A stretch of 11,642 bases of DNA from positions 1-11,642 of the forward strand of contig CAYGJN010000091.1 of assembly GCA_964350135.1 (NCBI GenBank). The letters run 5' to 3'. This document shows positions 1-6,297 of the stretch, in pieces. The DNA comes from CAYGJN01 sp964350135 (GTDB taxonomy: Bacteria; Bdellovibrionota; Bacteriovoracia; Bacteriovoracales; Bacteriovoracaceae). The position numbers and the translations under genes are program-made. Within the stretch, counting starts at the first letter, position 1, and every line of letters starts with the position of its first letter. A model generated the notes under the pieces. That model made no database searches. It had not been told where the DNA came from and worked only from the letters and a program-made list of their open reading frames with translations.

Positions 1-1698
1 GTATGGGATAATGTTTTATTAGTCGATATTATTAATAATTATCTAGACCTTCAAGAAGAACAAAATGAAGATTCTAAAGATAAGACCAAAGATAAAAAGA
101 AAGTTGATAAAAAGAAAACAACTGCAAAAAAGTTCACAACACCTAAGGAACTAGAACAAGAAGCTCGTAAACGAACAAATAAAAAATATGCTCGTGTTTT
201 TGAAAGGTTAATGCGTGAAGATCACTCTGATGAGTTGAACAAATTTTTTAACTCTATTGCAAAAGTCTTTGATCCTCATACACAGTACCTACCTCCCAGA
301 GAGAAAAAGGATTTTGATATAAGTATGAGTGGTTCACTTGAGGGAATTGGCGCTGTCTTACGCGAAGACGGTAGTTATATAAAGGTTGTGGAAATTATTC
401 CAGGTAGTGCTTCTTGGAAAGGTCAACAACTTAAACCAGAGGATATAATTTTAAAAGTCGGTCAAGGAAAAGCTGAGCCTGTTGATATTGTTGGCATGCG
501 AGTAGAAGATGCTGTTCAGCTCATTCGAGGTAAAAAAGGAACAGAGGTTCGACTTACGGTAAAACATTCAAGTGGTGCAGTTGAAGTTGTTCCTATTATT
601 AGAGATGTTGTTACGATTGAAGAATCTTATGTGAAACACTCAATCATTAAACAAAAAAAATCTAACAAAAAATATGGTTATATTATTGTTCCACAATTTT
701 ATAGAGACTTCTCAAAAGGATTTTTGAGCAAAGATGCTAGAAATTGTACGGACGATGTTAGAACAGCTCTGAAAAGCTTAAAGAAGCAGAATATAGACGG
801 AATTGTTTTAGATCTAAGAAATAATGCTGGTGGCTCGTTAGAAGACGCTAGGCTTATGAGTGGACTTTTTATTAAAGAGGGCCCAATTGTTCAAGTCAAG
901 AATCATGAAGGGAAAATAGATATTTTATATGACAATGACTCAAGTGTTGAGTATGATGGACCTTTAGTGGTGCTCGTTAATAAGTTTTCTGCAAGTGCCT
1001 CAGAAATTTTAGCCGGTGCATTACAGGACTATGCTCGGGCCGTTATTGTAGGTGGGGAGGTAACACATGGTAAAGGTACTGTTCAAACTCTTTTGGATCT
1101 TGATCGTTATCTTAACCCCAAACTTAATCTTTCTCAGTCATTGGGTTCAATAAAATTAACGATTCAAAAATTCTACCGTATTACCGGTGGATCAACTCAG
1201 TATAAGGGCGTTACACCTGATATCATTCTTCCTGACCCTCTTGGATATGTTGAAAGTGGTGAAAGAACTCATAAGTATTCTCTTCCTTGGGATACAGTTA
1301 AGGGTGTTAAATACAACAAATGGAGCATGCCAAATAAGTTATCTACCTTAGAGAGTAATAGTCAAAAGCGTGTAAAAACAAATAAGAAATTTGCTAAAAT
1401 TAAAAAAAGTGTAGATGTCTTAAAAGAAAGACGTGAAGACACTAAGGTAAGATTAAGCCTTGCTAATTTTGAAGACAGACGTAAAAAGAGTAAAGAAGAA
1501 GCAGAAATTTTAAAATACGATAAGATCAATGAGGATATTGAAGTTTCAAATGTTTCTTTAGATAAAAAGCTTTTAAATAAAGATCAAAAAGAAAGAAAAC
1601 AAGAATGGGTAGACTCCCTTAGAAAAGATCCATTTATTGAAGAGACTCTTAATATTATTGAAGATATGTCGAGCAAAAGTTTGGCCCAATCTAAATAG
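1..1698 (+). CDS. prc: Tail-specific protease Prc/Tsp (S41 family), 5'-truncated by window edge
   Basis: Periplasmic S41 C-terminal processing protease that degrades or trims envelope proteins with non-polar C-termini. The frame is open from base 1, so the gene begins outside the window and the ATG at 211 is internal. Numbering from base 1: an N-terminal-domain remnant (to about 105), a PDZ domain (about 108-195; SLEGIGAVL, IIPGSASW), and the peptidase domain with LDLRNNAGGS. The FSASASE motif carries the nucleophile Ser332, and GKGTVQ carries the general-base Lys358; Asp343 matches the E. coli Asp441 position. The order and the QKFYRITGGSTQ and KGVTPDIILP motifs follow E. coli Prc closely. 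A charged C-terminal region (about 430-560, DUF3340-like) completes it. Odd point: a Lys/Asp-rich insert at residues 24-44 before the PDZ domain. Roughly 100-150 N-terminal residues, including any signal peptide, are missing. Identification is firm. Confidence 0.95.
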   Translation, partial: VWDNVLLVDIINNYLDLQEEQNEDSKDKTKDKKKVDKKKTTAKKFTTPKELEQEARKRTNKKYARVFERLMREDHSDELNKFFNSIAKVFDPHTQYLPPREKKDFDISMSGSLEGIGAVLREDGSYIKVVEIIPGSASWKGQQLKPEDIILKVGQGKAEPVDIVGMRVEDAVQLIRGKKGTEVRLTVKHSSGAVEVVPIIRDVVTIEESYVKHSIIKQKKSNKKYGYIIVPQFYRDFSKGFLSKDARNCTDDVRTALKSLKKQNIDGIVLDLRNNAGGSLEDARLMSGLFIKEGPIVQVKNHEGKIDILYDNDSSVEYDGPLVVLVNKFSASASEILAGALQDYARAVIVGGEVTHGKGTVQTLLDLDRYLNPKLNLSQSLGSIKLTIQKFYRITGGSTQYKGVTPDIILPDPLGYVESGERTHKYSLPWDTVKGVKYNKWSMPNKLSTLESNSQKRVKTNKKFAKIKKSVDVLKERREDTKVRLSLANFEDRRKKSKEEAEILKYDKINEDIEVSNVSLDKKLLNKDQKERKQEWVDSLRKDPFIEETLNIIEDMSSKSLAQSK

Positions 1699-1716
1699 AC
1701 TATTGGACTAAACTTT
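1676..1716 (-). terminator. Long inverted repeat holding both convergent stop codons; probable terminator for the minus-strand gene
   Basis: The 15-base arms at 1676-1690 and 1702-1716 pair except for one mismatch and one G-U position, around an 11-base loop. The prc stop (TAG, 1696-1698) lies in the loop and the opposing gene's stop (1702-1700) at the loop edge. Read on the minus strand the right arm is followed by TTTTGC, a short U-tract. On the plus strand the tract (TTTCTTT) is interrupted. It could act on either transcript; the minus-strand assignment is preferred because the plus strand has a better terminator about 70 bases further on. Confidence 0.6.
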
Positions 1717-3226
1717 CTTTAAGACTTAGTAGAATTTTATTTTCCGGATACTTTAAAAGCCCTTGATCGAGAGATTTAAGGGCTTCTTTTTTATTATCCT
1801 CGGCCATATACCAATCATATTGAATTTTATAAAAATCTATTTGTTCTCCAAAATATTTAAAACTTATTGCATAAAAATAATCGTAATAGAAACCATTATG
1901 ATTATTAATAATGGTCTCTAAAAGAGGAGGAATCTTATGATTTTGATCGTCTTCTTGGTATTTAACAATTTTTAAAAGTAAGGGGAAAATATTTTTATTA
2001 TGAGAGTAATTATGGTCGTATATTGTATATTGAGAAGAGTATCTTTTCGATAAGATAATTGAAGAAATAGAAAAAAGTATACATAGAAAAAGACCTAGGT
2101 TCTTAATTTTTTGTATATCAAAATAATAGCGTAGAAAATTCAATAAAATTAGAATGTATGGAACAAGAGCAAGGTATACATACCTATTGGCGACATATGA
2201 AAATTTATGTGCAGGTATATAGGTGATTCCTAATGTTGGCAATAAGGCCAACAGAAAGAATATGGTTAAGACAGAGACATCACTAATCTTCGATCTAAGA
2301 GAAAGCCATATGATAAGTAAGAAAAGAGCAAAAGCAAGTACATGAAAGTTATTAGGTGTATTGTAGATAAATAAAATAGGGTAAGGGAAAAGAACTTTAG
2401 AAACATAAAAACCAGTATTTTTTAATATTTGAAAAAATTGATTGGTGCCTTGTTCTAGATCGCTTATATAAGTAGTCTCATTTGGTTGGACTCCTGCAAG
2501 TACATTATAGACCTTATGCCTATATTGAACTTCATTGCCATAAAAATAAACACCTTTAATAGTTGAGAGTCCTTTTATAAGAGAAATACTAAAAAAAGGA
2601 ATAAGAAAGAGATAGAGTTTAATTTCTTTAAGTTTAAATTTTTTTAAAAGAGGAAATATTAGAAAAAAAGGCATTAAGATTGTTAAGGCCTTAGAATTGG
2701 CCGACAAGTAAAAAAACAATATAGAAAGACTATAATATTGATAGAATTTATCTTTAGTTGATTTTAAAAGAAAAAATAAACAGATAATAAAAAACAGAGT
2801 TGATAGTATTGTGTTTAACTGGCTTATCCAAAGCACGGACTCAACTTGCATGGGATGAATAAGGAAAAGAAGGGCAACCAAAAAGGGGGCAAAAAATTTA
2901 TAATCTTTAAGCATTTTATAGATCAAGCAGGCCGTCGCAATATGCAAGGCCAGATTTAAATACTTATAGAGCCAATAAGCATCACCCACTAAATTCCAGA
3001 GGGTGTAATGGATCATATAGGATAATGGCCAAGTTTTATAAAAATGTACGGAATTGTCCCAATAAGAAAAGATAGAAGGAGCCTCGGGGATGACATCAGT
3101 TCCAAAGAGTATATAGTCATCCCAAAATAGCTCAGAGTTAATGCCAAAGGTGAATACGAGCAACCCAATAAGAATTAATCTTATATAAGGCCTTTGAAAA
3201 AAGTCCGGGAAATCAATTTGACTCAT
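1700..3226 (-). CDS. Polytopic membrane protein, TMTC/PMT-like glycosyltransferase with a single C-terminal TPR-like repeat
   Basis: Inner-membrane protein of 508 residues with about ten hydrophobic segments between residues 14 and 395. Family-like signs: an acidic WDD motif (Trp35-Asp37) just after the first membrane segment, as in GT-C enzymes; HPMQVESVLWISQ (124-136), matching the HPVHVESVAWV block of bacterial TMTC/TPR membrane proteins; and NRYVYLALVPY (about 345-355), matching their DRYxYLP block. A helix pair near 470-503 looks like one TPR unit, whereas relatives usually carry many. The likely role is transfer of a sugar from a polyprenyl-phosphate donor to an exported protein or glycan, but donor and acceptor cannot be read from sequence. 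The start ATG has no Shine-Dalgarno site; the predicted promoter places transcription start at or near the ATG. It converges with prc at a one-base gap. Confidence 0.75.
   Translation of the reverse strand: MSQIDFPDFFQRPYIRLILIGLLVFTFGINSELFWDDYILFGTDVIPEAPSIFSYWDNSVHFYKTWPLSYMIHYTLWNLVGDAYWLYKYLNLALHIATACLIYKMLKDYKFFAPFLVALLFLIHPMQVESVLWISQLNTILSTLFFIICLFFLLKSTKDKFYQYYSLSILFFYLSANSKALTILMPFFLIFPLLKKFKLKEIKLYLFLIPFFSISLIKGLSTIKGVYFYGNEVQYRHKVYNVLAGVQPNETTYISDLEQGTNQFFQILKNTGFYVSKVLFPYPILFIYNTPNNFHVLAFALFLLIIWLSLRSKISDVSVLTIFFLLALLPTLGITYIPAHKFSYVANRYVYLALVPYILILLNFLRYYFDIQKIKNLGLFLCILFSISSIILSKRYSSQYTIYDHNYSHNKNIFPLLLKIVKYQEDDQNHKIPPLLETIINNHNGFYYDYFYAISFKYFGEQIDFYKIQYDWYMAEDNKKEALKSLDQGLLKYPENKILLSLKESLVQ
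1757..1792 (+). terminator. Rho-independent terminator for prc, inside the opposing coding region
   Basis: A perfect 8-bp stem, AAGCCCTT (1757-1764) with AAGGGCTT (1778-1785), is followed after one base by six T (1787-1792). The 13-base loop can close further with G-U and A-U pairs. Its orientation fits transcripts leaving prc, whose stop is 59 bases upstream of the stem. It lies wholly inside the last 31 codons of the minus-strand membrane protein gene, so the two transcripts would overlap at their 3' ends. Confidence 0.75.
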
Positions 3227-3254
3227 TATGATATTTTAAGTGATCTCTTATAAT
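3226..3254 (+). promoter_or_regulatory. Candidate promoter for the methyltransferase gene
   Basis: A perfect TATAAT (3249-3254) stands 17 bases after a poor -35 match, TTATGA (3226-3231). Transcription from about 3261 would give a leader of about 60 bases to the TTG at 3321. It overlaps the divergent promoter of the neighbouring gene, so the two may compete. The weak -35 box limits confidence. Confidence 0.4.
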
Positions 3255-3262
3255 ACGGTCAA
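3233..3262 (-). promoter_or_regulatory. Sigma70-like promoter giving a probably leaderless mRNA
   Basis: On the minus strand, TTGACC (3262-3257) and TAAAAT (3238-3233) are separated by 18 bases. Start of transcription about 7 bases past the -10 box would fall on the A of the ATG at 3226. There is no Shine-Dalgarno sequence between box and ATG, which agrees with a leaderless or nearly leaderless message. Confidence 0.55.
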
Positions 3263-3307
3263 TAAGTAGTTGAATATTCTATGCTTGTTTACTAAAATTC
3301 TTCCTTT

Positions 3308-3314
3308 AAAGGAG
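3308..3314 (+). promoter_or_regulatory. Strong Shine-Dalgarno site deciding a TTG start
   Basis: AAAGGAG is six bases upstream of TTG 3321. The alternative in-frame TTG at 3270 has no such site ahead of it, so 3321 is the better start. Confidence 0.7.
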
Positions 3315-3320
3315 CCAGTC

Positions 3321-4103
3321 TTGAATATCGATAAAAAGTATCAGCTATATGAAAAAAGTGTTCAAAATCCAAGTGGTGATGTTGATTTTATTAATGAGAA
3401 ATTTAAACAAATTAAAGGACGTAAACCCTATAGTGTTCGAGAAGATTTTGGGGGAACAGGGTTTCTTTGTTGTGAATGGGTAAAACAAGGCCCTAAATAT
3501 TCTGCTCATGTAGTTGATTTAGATCCAGAGCCAATTAATTATGGAAAAATTAGACATTGGGGCAAGTTAAATAAATCACAGCAAGAGCAAGTTATTTATC
3601 ATGAAAAAAATGTATTAGAAGTCTCCTCAATTAAAGCAGATGTGGTTGTTGCTTTTAATTTTTCTTATTTTATATTTAAAAAGAGAAGTCAGCTTTTAGA
3701 CTATTTTAAAGAAGCTAGAAAAGCTGTGGGTAAAGATGGCGTATTTTTCTTAGATCTTTTTGGTGGAAGTGAGTGCTATTCGCCTTTAGAAGAAGAGACT
3801 GAATATAAAAATTACTCTTATTATTGGGATCTTCATTCCTTTAATCCAATTAATAACCACGTAATGTACTATATTCATTTCAAAGAAAAAGGTAAGTCTA
3901 AAAAGAAAAAGGCCTTTGTTTATGATTGGAGAATGTGGTCTCTTCCTGAGCTTAGAGATCTTTTAATTGATGCAGGATTCAAGCATACACTTGTCTATTG
4001 GGAAGGTGATGATGATGATGGCGGTGGCGATGGTAATTTTGAACCAACAGAGCATGTAGAGCAATGTGACTCATGGGTTGTGTACTTAGCTGCTTATAAT
4101 TAA
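3321..4103 (+). CDS. Class I SAM-dependent methyltransferase
   Basis: Cytoplasmic protein of 260 residues with a Rossmann-type methyltransferase core. Visible motifs are the glycine-rich SAM loop (REDFGGTGFLCCEW, about 41-54), the acidic end of strand 2 (VVDLDPEP, about 65-72), a motif-III-like segment with hydrophobic strand and DLFGGS (about 147-152), and C-terminal DWRMWSLPELRDLLIDAGF followed by VYWEGD. This arrangement matches a family of bacterial methyltransferases of unknown substrate; the substrate cannot be inferred. A GAT/GGC run at about 4007-4032 encodes an Asp/Gly-rich loop (DDDDGGGDG). I place the start at TTG 3321 rather than 3270 because of the ideal Shine-Dalgarno site; the 17 extra upstream residues do not resemble the family N-terminus, which begins near KYQLYEKSVQNP. 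The stop shares a TTAA with the convergent aspartokinase stop. Confidence 0.82.
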   Translation: MNIDKKYQLYEKSVQNPSGDVDFINEKFKQIKGRKPYSVREDFGGTGFLCCEWVKQGPKYSAHVVDLDPEPINYGKIRHWGKLNKSQQEQVIYHEKNVLEVSSIKADVVVAFNFSYFIFKKRSQLLDYFKEARKAVGKDGVFFLDLFGGSECYSPLEEETEYKNYSYYWDLHSFNPINNHVMYYIHFKEKGKSKKKKAFVYDWRMWSLPELRDLLIDAGFKHTLVYWEGDDDDGGGDGNFEPTEHVEQCDSWVVYLAAYN

Positions 4104-4121
4104 ATTACAAAATATTTAATT
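4098..4121. terminator. Weak AT-only hairpin at convergent gene ends
   Basis: AATTAAAT (4098-4105) and ATTTAATT (4114-4121) form an 8-bp stem around an 8-base loop, over the two overlapping stop codons. It contains no G-C pair. On the plus strand it is followed by GCTTTGTTT. It may help end transcription, but a stem without G or C is a poor intrinsic terminator. Confidence 0.25.
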
Positions 4122-5344
4122 GCTTTGTTTAAATCTTCCCCATTCAATAAGAGTGAGAAAGAATTTTTATAAAGATGAAGATTGTCCAGAATTCTGATTT
4201 CTTTAAGTTTACTCATTACTTTTAGTCTTAATTCATTATTTGAATGGACTCTAGGCCCAATAAATGAAAGAAGTGCAAGGTCTGTTCCTATCTCAACAGC
4301 TCCAAATTTTTTTAGCTCATTTATAAAATTTATATTTTGAGAGGGTCTTTGATCTTCACTTGAGCGTAAGGTTCCACCAAGAGATTCATCTAAAAGAAAA
4401 TTGACTTCCTTGAAAGACATTCTAAATAAAACAGGGTTGAAATTATATCGCTCAAGAATAGGGGCGATATATTTTGCATTTGATTCATTATAAAGATTTA
4501 TTTGATATAGAGATTGTTGTTTTCTGCTTGTTATCATTTTAAGTTCAGATTTTGCACTTAGGCTATGATAGATGATTTGGGAGCCTATATTATCAATTCC
4601 TTGGATTAAGCAAGGGATTCTAGACTCAATTAATGGGTTAAGAGTCTTGTGGTGGAGTATTTTTGAACCCAGTGAAATAAGTGCAATGGCCTCATCACAG
4701 TGAATAATCTCTAGAATTTTAGATTGACTAGAAACAGCTGGGTCAACATTACAAACTCCGTTGGAGTTTTTGAAAAAAACTATTTGATTGGCCTTAAGAT
4801 ATTTTGCAAAGATAGCAGCACTATAATCACTACCTTCTCGGCCCAATGTGGTAGTTTGACCTGATCCGTCTGAGGCTATAAAGCCTTGTGTAAGATAGCT
4901 TTTATTTTGATCTAATTGAGAAATCTTACCTTTAGTTTGCAAGTGATTAATTTGAGCTTTACCCCATAGTGAGTTTGTTTTAATAAAATCTCTAGCATCT
5001 AGTAAGGAAACTGATTTATTAAAAAAATTTGCAATAATTTTACTACTTAGAATTTCTCCATAGGAGAGCTTTTGATCTATTTCATTTAATTTGTTTTTAC
5101 CCATAAGTGATTTAAGTTCTTCAAGTTCTTTTTTAATCAAGCTTTTATTAAGAGATAACTCATTGACTATCTTTTGATGAAAAATCTCAATCGCTTTATA
5201 ATTATTTTGAGACAAAAGGTTTGTGATCCCTTGGAATGCACTTACTACTATGAGTTTGGGTTGTTTCGCTTCTAAATGTATTTTTAGATTTTTGATATCA
5301 TTAGAAGTTGAAAGAAGTGATCCACCGATCTTTAAGACTCTCAT
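4100..5344 (-). CDS. Divergent aspartokinase (amino acid kinase family with C-terminal ACT-like region)
   Basis: Likely phosphorylates L-aspartate with ATP, the first step toward lysine, threonine, methionine and diaminopimelate. The 414 residues are close to monofunctional aspartokinases. Motifs in order: KIGGSL (5-10; usual KFGGTS), VVSAFQGITNLL (33-44), GEILSS (96-101), LTQGFIAS (151-158), TTTLGREGSDYSA (164-176; substrate-binding Arg169 and Asp173), NGVCNVDP (195-202), and GSKILHHKT (226-234; usual GAKVLHPRT). Residues about 265-414 resemble a worn tandem ACT regulatory region. Oddities: the nucleotide-side block usually read as W/Y-T-D-V-DG is FKNSNG here, losing the conserved Asp, and the first motif is altered. 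It may be a slow, specialised or non-lysC paralogue, so no symbol is given. The start overlaps the upstream pilin-like gene by ATGA and has no clear Shine-Dalgarno site, implying translational coupling. Confidence 0.82.
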   Translation of the reverse strand: MRVLKIGGSLLSTSNDIKNLKIHLEAKQPKLIVVSAFQGITNLLSQNNYKAIEIFHQKIVNELSLNKSLIKKELEELKSLMGKNKLNEIDQKLSYGEILSSKIIANFFNKSVSLLDARDFIKTNSLWGKAQINHLQTKGKISQLDQNKSYLTQGFIASDGSGQTTTLGREGSDYSAAIFAKYLKANQIVFFKNSNGVCNVDPAVSSQSKILEIIHCDEAIALISLGSKILHHKTLNPLIESRIPCLIQGIDNIGSQIIYHSLSAKSELKMITSRKQQSLYQINLYNESNAKYIAPILERYNFNPVLFRMSFKEVNFLLDESLGGTLRSSEDQRPSQNINFINELKKFGAVEIGTDLALLSFIGPRVHSNNELRLKVMSKLKEIRILDNLHLYKNSFSLLLNGEDLNKAIKYFVI

Positions 5345-6213
5345 TCAACACTAGAGCAACAACAGCCTTCAACATTTTGTACTGTTCCCGCAACAACAGA
5401 GCCTAGTTTCATAAGTTGAAAAACACCACCTTGAGATGAACAGGGAGTTTCAGCTGATGTAAATGTTATCCAATTAGAAGTTGTTGAGTCACAACGTAAG
5501 TCATCACTACCAATACATGAAACATTGATAGTTCGAAGAGTTTTTAGGTAATTAGGAATAGCTTCTGTTTCATCATAATCTGTAATAGTGTCATCTAATT
5601 CAATTTGTAATAACTGCCTATTAACTATTCGATTAAAACTAGCAGTCGCTAAGTCTTTTTGAGCAATTCTATTTTGATATTTTCTATAAACAACAACAAT
5701 ATCAGCAGTTCCACTACTTCGAGGATTTTGCGAAGTTTCATTATAGTTTTCAATAAAAATATCTTCAATATATGTCCATGATCCTGCGCCACCAACACCA
5801 TAAAACCCGCCACCAAAACTTACACCCATAAGCTCAGTTGTAGGATCTCTGGAGTAAACGACTCTGCCGTTACCATCAACAACTTGTTGTGCTCCATATT
5901 TAGCTCTTTCAGTAGCATCAAGGGGTAATGAGTCAGAAGGGGTTAAGTGAGTAACCTGGATTCTATTTGCGCCAGCACTTATCCCAAAACTTCTTTCTAC
6001 AGCTGATCTATCTTTAAAAATTGTGACTAAGGTAGCAAAGGAGCTTTGAATATCTTGTGAACTTCGAACTCTTTGTTGTTCAATATTTGCATTTTTTTGA
6101 ATTTCAAGTTGGACCATAACAAGTCCTACGGCCAAACTCCCGGCCACCATAACTTGCATGATTCCAAGACCTGATTGATCTTTCACAATATTTTTTAGAA
6201 ATTGAAAATTCAT
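5341..6213 (-). CDS. Type IV pilin-like (pseudopilin) protein
   Basis: Envelope protein of 290 residues with a class III signal. A 15-residue leader ends KDQSG and is followed by LGIMQVMVAGSLAVGLVMVQ (16-35), the long hydrophobic N-terminal helix of pilins. A prepilin peptidase would cut after Gly15. Mature position 5 is Gln20, not the near-invariant Glu needed for efficient assembly and N-methylation. The soluble part has a Gly-rich turn (FGGGFYGVGGAG, about 151-162) and a C-terminal region with six cysteines, three of them adjacent (CCC) near the end, suggesting disulfides. The size suits a minor pilin or pseudopilin rather than a major subunit. No other pilus gene is nearby; the coupled downstream gene is an aspartokinase. 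The start ATG is preceded by a weak AAAGAGA Shine-Dalgarno site. Confidence 0.72.
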   Translation of the reverse strand: MNFQFLKNIVKDQSGLGIMQVMVAGSLAVGLVMVQLEIQKNANIEQQRVRSSQDIQSSFATLVTIFKDRSAVERSFGISAGANRIQVTHLTPSDSLPLDATERAKYGAQQVVDGNGRVVYSRDPTTELMGVSFGGGFYGVGGAGSWTYIEDIFIENYNETSQNPRSSGTADIVVVYRKYQNRIAQKDLATASFNRIVNRQLLQIELDDTITDYDETEAIPNYLKTLRTINVSCIGSDDLRCDSTTSNWITFTSAETPCSSQGGVFQLMKLGSVVAGTVQNVEGCCCSSVE

Positions 6214-6230
6214 AAAAATCTCTTTTTTTA

Positions 6231-6258
6231 ATTATAACCTAAAACCTTTGCAGGTGAA
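6231..6258 (-). promoter_or_regulatory. Candidate promoter of the pilin-like/aspartokinase operon
   Basis: On the minus strand a perfect TATAAT (6236-6231) lies 16 bases after TTCACC (6258-6253, four of six consensus positions). Transcription would start about 11 bases before the pilin ATG. The 84-base gap 6214-6297 otherwise holds only a 4-bp GNRA-type hairpin (6244-6255), followed on the minus strand by four T, a weak candidate terminator for the upstream gene. Confidence 0.45.
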
Positions 6259-6297
6259 AAAGTCTAAAAAGAATATAGTTGAATCCTGTAATATCAG

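Noticed and set aside
211..213. ATG as the start of the protease gene
   Set aside because: The same frame is open to base 1 and the upstream residues align with the Prc N-terminal domain, so this Met is internal.
4007..4032. GAT/GGC triplet run as a possible slippage or phase-variable repeat
   Set aside because: Only four perfect GAT units followed by degenerate triplets; trinucleotide change would keep frame, and the Asp/Gly loop sits where the family has a similar acidic-glycine segment.
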